Below, one piece after another: positions 54,509 through 64,000 of a DNA stretch of 64,000 nucleotides. The stretch is from Kwoniella bestiolae CBS 10118 (taxonomy: Eukaryota; Basidiomycota; Tremellomycetes; Tremellales; Cryptococcaceae): the NCBI RefSeq assembly GCF_000512585.2, contig NC_089243.1, forward strand, positions 868,001-932,000, read 5' to 3'. The notes below the pieces were generated by a model. That model searched no databases and was not told where the DNA came from. It saw nothing but the letters and a program-made list of their open reading frames with translations. Position 1 is the stretch's first letter. Every line of letters starts with the position of its first letter. A program made the translations under genes and the position numbers.

Positions 54509-57500
54509 ATGCCCTACGATCCCGGCGGTCCATCCACCTTCTCCTCGCCTTTCCCTCAACCCACCCAATCTCAGTACCCCTCCGAGCCCATCCTGAAGTT
54601 ACGTATAACCCACATCACCTCGACTCTCTCAGCGCCCCTCCCAACTCTGAGAGAGCTATACGTCCCATCAAGGTTCTCCACAGCGATACCACCAGGTAAC
54701 TTACCCGAACGTCTCCCCGTGCTACGTATTTTCGGAACCACCCCATCCCTCCAGAAGATATGCGCGAACATCCACCTATGTTATCCCTATTTCTACGTCC
54801 CATTCCCTATGGATTCTACCTCCTCTGCAGGTGGAGGCGGGTTGGACCCACTACGACCAGAAAGAGTCATCAAGATCTGTCAGCGATTCGCCGTATCCCT
54901 AAACCACGCTATCTGCATCGCATCTCGCCAGAACCCGCAGACATCCAACAAATATGGTGGAGGGGTCGACCCAAAGCATCTTCATGTCGTTTCAGTAATG
55001 TTGGTTAAGGGAGTCCCGTTCTACGGATATCATATTGGTTATTCCTATTTCCTCAAGGTATCGCTGGCGAACCCTGGTAAGCTGTATACCGCTTTGGAAC
55101 AACTACGTAAACCGATAGTACTGGGACGGACGTGGCAGCCTCATGAGGCGCATATGAGTCATGTGTTGCAGTTTATGTGCGATTTCGATCTGTACGGGTG
55201 CGGATGGCTAGAAGTGGGGGGTGGGAAGTTTAGGGAACCTTTGCCAGGTGAGTAATAATGGTTCATCAAAGCTATCAATATACACCCAAAGCTAAAAGGT
55301 TCTCCCTGACTCATCTTCTCCAGAAGGTGATCCCTACGACTCTCCACCCTCTCCGTCCCACGGCCCACCAGAATTGTTCGATACCCTCTCCGTCCCCGAA
55401 TCAATGCTATACGACCCCGGTCTATCCCCCGCAAAAGACACCTTCACCCCGCTCGAGATCGATATCCTACCGCACCACATCCTCAATAGGAATCGGCTGA
55501 AACCCCGTAATCTGCACCATGATTTCATCGAACTACTACATCAACCATTAGATCCCAACGAAAAGCTCGTTCCGGCCGTAGCGGAATTATGGGAAGATGA
55601 ACGGCGACGAAGATCTCTCAAGGGGTTGAGCCTGGGAAGTGACGCTATGATGCCTGGGTCGGGTGGGATGGGGGGCAGGTCAATGAAAGAATTGGGATAT
55701 AAGGTACCGAAAGGAAGTGGTAGTGGCAAACCAGGTGAGGAGGAGGACGAAGAAGAAGAGAATATGGGTGGGAATTGGAAGATCTCTAGGGAACTTTGGG
55801 AGTTTATAGAGGAGAGGATGAAAGAGGAGAGAACGAAAAAAGGCGGGAAGTTGAACTTCAATGGATTCTCGAATGAGGTCAAGAATGGGAAGAGTGGGGA
55901 AAAGGGAAACTATGATAGGGTGAGCTCGAGTCTATCTGTTTATCTCTGCTTTATCTTGTTTAGTTACCTCCTTTTCGATGTGTTTGGGGTTAAGAAAACT
56001 AGGAAAAAAGTGGGCATTAAGCTGATGTTGTATGTACATTACAGTGGATTATGACCACCTTCCAAGCTGTCTCTGCTCATTGGCCTAAACCACCTCGTCC
56101 ACCCAAGTCCACTCAGAAGTCTAGACGTTCTGCAAAATCGGAACAAAACTCATCCCAGGTCAATGGCCTATCTTCTCCTGCTCAGGCATCCATCGCACTG
56201 ACCTCATCACCAAGAGGACATGAACCTTCTTCACCTACGCAGGCTGAAATACCACTGATCAACATAAAGGGTGAAGATCCTTACGTCGTCAACGGTGGAG
56301 CGCCAGCGCATCAAGAAGAAAACGGGGGAGAGGAACAGGACGACGAGGAAGAGGAAGAGCAAAACCCATTCGAAGCATTTGCGATGACTCAAGCATCTCA
56401 ACATGCTCCTGTCGAGCTGGACGTTAACTCCCGGATGATCTCCCGACATATATCTGAACTGGACGCGGAAGATGAGAACCGTGAAGTAGATGATTATCCA
56501 GACGAAGAGAACGATAATGCCAAAAGACATGCAGAGGATGTCCGACATCACGCCGAAGAAGGGCTGAAGTTCCGTGCAACTCAAATGCCCCGTAAAGTCA
56601 ATGAGGAGGAAGAGGAAGAAGATAGCGATGCGATGTATGATGATGAGGAGCTAGATGAGCTTTTCAGACAGACTGTAGCTGCTGGATTCGGGAGTAATCA
56701 ATCTACCCCTAGGAAAAATAGGTTTAACAATGGTTCGGTCACTCCTAGTTCTAGGGCTAGTACGAGTGGGAGTGGTGGGTACATGTCTAGTGGCGGGATG
56801 TATGGGAGGAGACTGGAGAGGCAGAGAAGGATGATGGAACAAGCTGGATTGGGTGATCTGGAGTGAGTGCTATCATCCTGAGACTAAGAATCGTTCAAAC
56901 GATTGCGAGGCTAATCCGACTTGATCGTGATAGTACAATTATGGACCGATCTTCTATATCCCTCTCATCGCCTCAAAACCCTTGGGACAACCGTCCAGTC
57001 ACGCCCACCAAGCCCAAAACACCTGTTAGCGAAAAACCTACCCCTACGACTCTCATGCGTAACTTATTCGCCAAAGCTCGGCAACCATCTGTCTCACCTC
57101 TGAATACACCCACGAAGAAAAGCACGACTCTACCATTCGATTCACCCAATGTAATCATGTTACCTCCATTGAGACGTACAGTGGGAGATATCTCTTCTTC
57201 ACCATCCTCATCTTCGCCCGACGAGGAGCTCGAGAAAGTCGCACAGATGCAGCATGATGTGACCGAGAAATTGGGTATAAGTCAAGAGGATCTTCAAGAT
57301 GCCAAAGAGGAATTGAAGGAGATCCAAGCCGAACTTCCTGAACAAGACGTAGTGGACGCTTTTTTTCGACCTAATCAAATACAGAAAACACCGACTTCCC
57401 TACCCTCCAAATCAACGGCAAGTACGAACTCTACTGGAAAAAAGGACGACAAAATGCAATTTCTCTCTCCTACGTTGAAAGGTACCAAAAGGCCTTTCAC

Positions 57501-60500
57501 GCCTACTTTCAAGAATGACGATGTTGATAATGAGGATGAAAAAACGCCAGGAGCGACGTTCGTTCCTTCCTCCGCGCTTCGAAATCCTAATCTGCCCAGT
57601 ACGAGAAAGAAAGTCAGATTGGCTAGTCCACCACTTGCTACAGCCTCTCAACAACCTCTCATACCTGCCAACCTCACCCTGGCGGCCACACCAAAATCAA
57701 CGGGAAGTACAGACATCACTCACTCTTCACAACCTACCACCAACTCCGATTCGACCACTCGGAACATGAATCATCAGTACTCCCAAAACGCATGGCAATT
57801 TCATTTACCTCCACCCGCCCAGTCTGAGATAGTAAATACCATGGAAGATCACGGCGTACTATCAGCGATATACCAACAACCTTTTTATTCTAACCCCACT
57901 GACGTACCCTCCCGAGCGAAGATGTTTGCCGGGAGGATGTTCACGCTGAAAGGCAATTCAATCAAGGATTTACAGGATTTCGAATCTTCATTTGAGGGGA
58001 TGTTGGAGGGGAGAAAATGGTTGAGAGGGAAAAGGGGGAAACACACTTGGAAGTGGGGCTGGGAGTATGCTGTACCACCTCCGACCACCCGCGAGGTAAG
58101 GGACTGGTGTGAGAAGGAAGACAATGCGAAGAGGATTGAGAGTGAGTTCGTCACGGTAGGAAACGGTGTGTGGAGTGAGCTGATCCCTCAATGTTCGGTG
58201 ATTAGTTGAGAAACACAGTTTGCTTACTTCTCAAGTAAGTGTCATCTGCTTGAGAGTCCATTCATTCTAATTCCAACTTAAGCTGACGATTGTATACCTT
58301 GTTTGATTACAGCTCGAAAAGCCAACGCAGAAAAGTCGATATGGATTCAAGTTCTCCCAAAAGCGGAAAACCAAAGAATCAGAGAGGGAACAGCAGAATA
58401 TGTCTGTATTAGCTTTGGAGGTGTTTGGTGTGTCATCCTGATCTCCTCCATCTACTCAGACTTGGGTAATCCAACTGACGGCTGATATGCTCTAGCTCAA
58501 TCCCGGCACCAACTCTTCCCCGATCCTGAGAAAGATCCCATAACAGCTGTGTTTTACTGCTATCAGAACGACGACCCCTCCTTACCGGACAACACTTCTC
58601 ATAAAGGATACCATACCGGCTACATATGCTTGAAATCCCCTACTATGGACGAATCGCGATTGACAGCGTTGAGTAAGGATGGTATACGATGCGATATATT
58701 TGATAATGAGCTGGATCTCATTAATCATATTATCGATATTACCAAGTTCTGGGATCCGGATGTATTGGCTGGGTGGGAGCTGCATAATTCGAGTTGGGGA
58801 TATTTGGTTAGTAGAGCTAATGAGGAGTTTTGTGAGCTTGCGTTTCTCTTTTATAGGGTTTATCCTCCCATTCCTCATCGTGTCCAGGATTTTTCAGATG
58901 GCTACAAGGACTTTTGTATCTGATGTACAGATCTCAAAGAGGAATGTTGATTCGAGAAGATACTGATGTCATGTGTCTTACAGCAATCGATCTCATGGAC
59001 CAATTATCGAGAGTAGTCTCCGGTCACTCGGGTCCGAAGAAAGATGGTTATTCCGCGCATCATACGTCCACATTCAAAGTTTCCGGACGACATATCCTGA
59101 ATATCTGGAGGATCTGTAGATCTGAGATCAACTTGAATCAATATACCTTCGAGAATGTTGTGTTTCACTTACTCCATCAGAGGTGAGTTCACTCTTTACT
59201 CCTCCGCTTAGCATTTAGTGCACAATCAGAACTTAGCTGATACCGCTTTATCGTAGAATACCTCATTATTCCCCTGCGAACCTTACTGCCCTATGGCGAA
59301 GCAAGACCCCAGGACATACTTATAGAGTATTGAAGTACTTTTTCCAGAGAGTGGTTATTTACATGGAGATTGTTGATGCTGCTGAGATCATCACTAAGAA
59401 TGCGTGAGTGGGGTCGACGACATCGGAAGAGTTCGAAGCTGATTTCAAAACTGAATGGGACCATAGTGAATTCGCTCGAGTCTTCGGAGTGGATTTTGCT
59501 TCTGTCATGTTTAGGGGTTCTCAGTATAAAGTCGAGTCGTTCATGTTTAGGATCGCTAAGCCTGAGAGCTTCGTTTTGGTTTCGCCTTCCAAGGAGCAGG
59601 TGGGTACTTCTCACACTCGCTCCTACCTCCACTGATAATGAGCAATATCTCTTCCACGGCTATGATAAAGCAGCATGGACGACTGACTGGACCATCTGAA
59701 TTTATACAGGTGGGCCTACAAAACGCGCCCTTCGCTGTACCGCTCATTGCCGAACCAGAATCGAAATACTATACCCACCCAATCTTGGTCCTGGATTTTC
59801 AGTCCCTCTACCCGTCAATTATGATTGCGTATAATATCTGCTTTTCCACCTGTCTAGGCAGGGTGGAGAAATTCAAGGGGACAAACAAATTTGGATTTAC
59901 GGAGTTGAAAGTTGCTGATGGGTTGTTGGAGCTGCTCAAGGATTATTTGACTGGTGAGTCATACCGCGCTCCTTTTATCATAGACTATTCCAGGTGCCAA
60001 TCGTCCATTTCGGATGCGGATTGGCTTGATTGAGACGTACATCATGGGAGCTGCATGCTAATTATTGGGCGAGGGATTATAGTCACTCCAAATGGGATGA
60101 TCTTTGTGAAACCCGCAGTACGGAAAAGTCTCCTCGCGAAGATGTTGGGTGAGATTTTGGATACTAGAGTGATGGTCAAACATGCTATGAAAGGTGCGAG
60201 GGGAGATAAGGTGAGCTATGGTCAGAGCGCGGTATCTCAGTAAAATGGCACTGACGTGTCATCATCTCGCCTATAGTCTTTAACATCCCTGCTTAATGCA
60301 AGACAGCTGGGTCTGAAGCTTATGGCGGTAAGTCGATGTCTGGTTCAGGAACAAAAGTTAAATCGATTGCTGATCGCCGTTGACAGAACGTCACATATGG
60401 TTATACCAGTGCGACCTACTCTGGTCGAATGCCTTGTATCGAAGTAGCTGATTCGATCGTCCAGACGGGCAGAGAGACGCTCGAAAAGGTCAGCTCATTG

Positions 60501-62107
60501 TCTGCAGCCAACTAACGACAGAACTTAGCTGATCTGCGTATCTATCCGTTAGGCCCAGGAGCTCATTCATTCTCGACCCGATTGGGATGCCCAAGTGGTC
60601 TACGGAGATACCGATTCTTTATTTGTAGCTTTACCTGGACGTACAAAGGATCAAGCTTTCAAAATTGGTAATGACATTGCGGACGCAGTGACGGCTTTGA
60701 ACCCTAAGCCAGTCAAGCTGAAATTCGAAAAAGTTAGTTCAGAAATCACTGCCATATCGAACTAGAGCTGATTCACTGGGATGATGTTATAGGTATACAT
60801 GGGATCAGTCCTAATGGCTAAGAAACGATATGTGGGGTTCAAGTATGAGCATCCGGATGAAGTTGAACCTACATTCGATGCGAAGGGAATCGAAACTATT
60901 AGACGAGACGGGTTTCCTGCTCAGCAGAAGATTGAGGAGGTCTGTTTGAAGTGGGTAGATCTCCGATTTAGCTTATTCATGACGATCAGTAAATTTGCAT
61001 GAAGTGGGATAAGGTCAGCTGATATTGAGTGCGATCAGGTTATTGTTCCGAACGCAGGATCTGTCTCAGATCAAGGATTTTTGTAGACAGGAATGGACGA
61101 AGATACTGCAGAATAGAGTGTCGGTACAGGATTTCATCGTTGCGAAGGAAGTCAGACTTGGTTCTTACTCGTTAGTGTTTTACTCTTCCTGGAGCACCCT
61201 ATTATCCAGCTTTCACTGGAGCTTAACGATTGACAGAACCTGAGTAACATGCTAATGATCGTCTAAATATAGTGAAAAAGGAGTTCCACCACCAGGAGCA
61301 GCCGTAGCGTACCGTCGTATCCTCAAAGACCCCCGAGACGAACCGCAATACGGCGAGAGAGTACCCTACATCATCTCCAACGCTGATGGTCGGCGATTAA
61401 TCGAGAGAGCAAGGATGCCCGAGGAGATACTGGTCAACAGATCTTTGTCCATCGATTCAGAATATTACATTAGGAATTTGTTGATCCCCCCGCTGTCTAG
61501 GATATTTAACTTGGTAGGAGCAGATGTGGAGAATTGGTTTGATACCATGCCTAGGACTAAGCGGGTCTCAAAGTACGAGAACCAGCTGAACATGAATGGG
61601 AATGCCTCGAGAGGTACTGGAAGGGGGAGGGGGAGAGGTGGAAGAGGCAAAGGGAGAGGGAGAGGGGGGATGAGGATAGACTCGCATTTCAAGAGTAGTC
61701 ATTGTATTGTCTGTGGGGTAGACTCGGCTTCTGGTGAGTGGACATAACTTTACCACTTTCTCATCTCATATGAAGCATAAAAAACTATCGCCGACTTCTT
61801 ATCTTACTCAGCTCTTTGTACCGAATGCCAATCCACCCCATCCACCACGACCCACGCCCTCCTGTCACGCCAACAACTCGCTACCTCAAAACTCCTCGAC
61901 CTACAGAAGATCTGCAGTTCATGTTCGTCCACACCCCCAGGCGAGAAAATATTGTGCGACTCGATAGATTGTCCGATCACTTATGCTCGAGTGGGCGCGG
62001 AGAGGGACGTGGAGGATTTGGAGGATGTGGTGGGTTTGGTTAGGGAGTTGGATCTTGGTGAAGGACAGGCAGGGGAGGGGATGGAATTTGAGTCAATTGA
62101 ACTATAA
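54509..62107 (+). CDS. REV3: DNA polymerase zeta catalytic subunit Rev3
   Basis: A B-family polymerase for translesion synthesis, about 2020 residues in 19 exons: 54509..55247, 55324..55919, 56045..56862, 56934..58145, 58219..58234, 58313..58427, 58496..58831, 58984..59182, 59257..59403, 59467..59599, 59710..59953, 60083..60210, 60277..60327, 60387..60488, 60553..60732, 60793..60950, 61039..61170, 61273..61733, 61812..62107. The N-terminal domain (VLRIFGTT, YPYFYVPFP, VKGVPFYGYH) is followed by a disordered acidic region. Polymerase motifs are DFQSLYPSIMIAYN (A, about 1466), RQLGLKLMANVTYGYTSA (B), YGDTDS (C, 1629-1634) and KKRYVGFKY. CysA is CIVC...CTEC; CysB is CSSC...CDSIDC, the Fe-S type. 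The 58.14-58.24 kb splice, with a 16-base exon and a weak GTTCGT donor, is the least sure join. Confidence 0.95.
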
Positions 62108-62380
62108 TAGTATACTGCAAAGTGCTTGCTTGTCGCAGGGCGATAACATACATGCTTGTTGTACCATACTATATAGGTTGTATGAATGCATATCTAGACA
62201 TCATCTACATCTCACTATTGCTCATCCTTCGATCAAATTGCATACAAGGTATTTCGTCAGTCCTGTGTTCCTTCTAGACGAGATATGTTCAAAATAGAAC
62301 TGATATCATATGCATCCATTCACATTCCCATCTACTCCCAACATTCTATTCTATCTCCACCATCTATATCTTCCACTCAT
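62108..62380. other. Convergent 3' region, REV3 and LHS1
   Basis: 273 bases between two stop codons; no frame supported. Confidence 0.5.
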
Positions 62381-64000
62381 CTACAACTCAATATGCTCGG
62401 GCGGTGTCGGTCCTTTATCCGTAGGTACGGCCTTGGAGATATACGTTTTCCCCATCTTATCGCCCGTCTCCTGCGTTACATCCTCCTTGACAGGTCCCTT
62501 GTGCGTGGGGTTGGCCAGGGTAGTAGATGTAGTAGGAGAGGAGTCGGGGTGAGTAGATTCGGTAACTTCGGGTCCGTGGTGCGTTGGATTCGCTTGGGTC
62601 GTCGAGGTTGTTGGAGAATACGACGAAGAGGAGGAAGAGGAGGAAGAAGAGGGACGAGGTCGTCGAGGTGGTTTTTTGTTGATTAGTCGGAGGACCTGCC
62701 GTTGGTATGTTAGCATTGCGTGCTTTTCAAGTAAGTATATCTTGTCCGCTCTTAGCTATCCACGATCGATTGCACATATTGCTCCATGCTTCCTTATCAA
62801 AGGGAAACCAGCAAGGTATGTAGGAGATATTGACAATGAGTATCCTGAACAAGAAGCACTCACAGTCATCTGCAACTTCTTCCCCCTCTCATCCAACTCC
62901 CCAGCCTGAATAACCGGATCACTAGTCTTATCATCCTCAATCTTGACCTGCTCTTTCATTAACCCATCAATCCACACTTCATTCTCCTTCATCAGATCTT
63001 CCACACCCTTCAACTCCTCCTCGGTATATTTCGGGGGGATCGCTGGAAGTTCGTCCGTAGCTTCTTCAGCAAGTTTGAGAGCTTGGGTGTTGTTTTGTCT
63101 CGCTTCCGATAGGAAGGATCGAGAAGCGAACATGGCTTTTTGGAATGCTTCGAGGGCTTTGGGGCGGTGTAGGTATTCTTTGTATCGCTTTACAACGGGG
63201 AGTTCGAGCGATCTGCGATAAACGGGGGGTTAGCACATGTATAACGACAATTGCCAACCACCAAGAATACTACTCACTCCAAGTCCGATCTCTTCCCTTT
63301 GAGAGTCTCCTCGTCAGCGGTCTCGGCATGATCGCCCAACCATTCCATCGTCTTATCAAGCAATACCCTGATCTTGTCCCTCTCAGCTTGAGTGGCATAT
63401 TCATGTAACGCCCTGAGCTCGGAATCGGGGGACAAGAGACCTGATAATCTATATAGATACCCTTCAAGGAGATTACGTGCTTCCTCTCGAGAGAATTTGG
63501 CGGATTCGAAATTGGCTATTGATTGGAGTCTAAATTGGTTCGCACGCATAACAACGATCAGCTTATGCCCTTGTATCGAATTCAATCACGACGACTCAAG
63601 GTCCACTCAAAAGGACTGAAATGATCCGTTGCCAAAGCTCGACTCACCTAGCCTGAGTCGTCCTCTTCTCCTCACCCGTCATAGCGCGCACACCCAAATG
63701 TTTCTCCTTGAACCTCAGCGCAATCTTCTGCTTCTTCGACTTCGCTTTCGCATCTTCCTTCCCACCACTTCCTCCTTCCTCTCCTTCCTCTGTGGCGTTC
63801 TCTTCAGCAGAATCATCCTTCTTCCCCCCAAACAATCCCTTCAATTTCCCAGCGACGCCACCGTCTTCAACTTCAGGGGTATTCGAAGTGATGACTGCAT
63901 TAGCTACAGAAAGATACCCTCGGGGATCCAGTCTAAGTGTAACTTGAATGACAGGCTGGGGGCTAGTGAAGTTCTTGAGGGATTTCTGGATATCATTGAT
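62381..64000 (-). CDS. LHS1: ER Hsp70-type chaperone Lhs1/GRP170 (HYOU1), 3' part only
   Basis: Cut by the right edge: the ATPase domain lies beyond 64000. Visible exons (5' to 3') are 64000..63648, 63529..63278, 63212..62874 and 62695..62381. The substrate-binding beta domain (SLKNFTSPQPVIQVTLRLDPRGYLS) is followed by a Lys/Glu-rich loop and the helical lid (REEARNLLEGYLYRL, DKTMEWLGDHAETADEETLK, RYKEYLHRPKALEAF), as in the Hsp110/GRP170 branch. The C-terminus is Ser/Thr/Pro-rich with a twofold TTSTT.ANPTH.GP repeat, and ends PPEHIEL, an HDEL-like ER retrieval signal that supports the ER-lumen assignment over cytosolic Sse1. Lhs1 acts as nucleotide exchange factor and co-chaperone for Kar2/BiP. 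Confidence 0.88.

Noticed and set aside
56231..56584. Hydrophobic minus-strand frame that looked like a small membrane protein
   Set aside because: It is the reverse of an acidic Glu/Asp-rich REV3 stretch, which produces Phe/Leu/Val-rich shadows.
62310..62686. Plus-strand frames at the right end
   Set aside because: Antisense to the Ser/Thr-rich LHS1 tail.

Overview
The window looks like nuclear DNA of a basidiomycete yeast of the Cryptococcus/Kwoniella type (Tremellomycetes). The reasons are many short introns (mostly about 50-110 bases, GTGAGT-like donors, CTGAC/CTAAC-like branch points), compact two-strand gene layout, and protein families and gene structures typical of that group. Genus and species cannot be fixed from the sequence. 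Gene models were built by joining open frames at splice sites. For the conserved genes the exon lengths sum to a multiple of three and the joined protein matches a known family, so these models are fairly secure.

Layout, left to right. 0-5 kb: a possible 3' exon of a gene running off the left edge, then a rhodanese + dual-specificity phosphatase (minus). 5-11 kb: a CCDC25/Jlp2 protein (minus), divergent from an ELYS-domain nuclear pore protein (plus), then an IMPACT-domain protein (plus). 11-15 kb: HSP10 (minus) head-to-head with HSP60 (plus). 15-23 kb: an orphan helical protein, an F-box-like protein, a 14-TM MFS transporter (minus) and a PQ-loop vacuolar-type amino-acid transporter (plus). 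23-29 kb: an orphan-gene island with a 403-residue orphan (minus) and two divergent tandem paralogues (plus). 29-35 kb: an RPEL-motif protein and a ubiquitin-specific protease (plus). 35-42 kb: a TFIIIC subunit (minus) divergent from SAGA subunit SPT7 (plus). 42-45 kb: a WD40/DUF2415-type protein. 45-50 kb: a second orphan island, a tandem cluster of a family I do not recognise, with at least one broken copy. 50-54 kb: a longer paralogue of the F-box-like gene and an RCR-like single-pass membrane protein (both minus). 54-62 kb: REV3, the catalytic subunit of DNA polymerase zeta, in about 19 exons. 62-64 kb: the 3' part of an ER Hsp70-type chaperone (LHS1/GRP170), cut by the right edge.

Most of the window is conserved housekeeping sequence: mitochondrial folding, nuclear pore, RNA polymerase III and SAGA transcription, ubiquitin removal, translesion synthesis and ER folding. 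Two islands (about 23.8-29.3 and 45.7-49.5 kb) hold intron-poor genes with no recognisable domain, showing local duplication and decay. The best candidate for something undescribed is the 45.7-49.5 kb family, which has a CxC ... (S/A)H..C(H)R module and a C-terminal LY(E/D)AN ... TGEI ... IG.GP module. A second recurrent signal is gene structure: five genes begin with coding exons of only 3 to 9 bases, and several contain internal microexons of 16-30 bases. I see no transposon, CRISPR array, rRNA or convincing tRNA.
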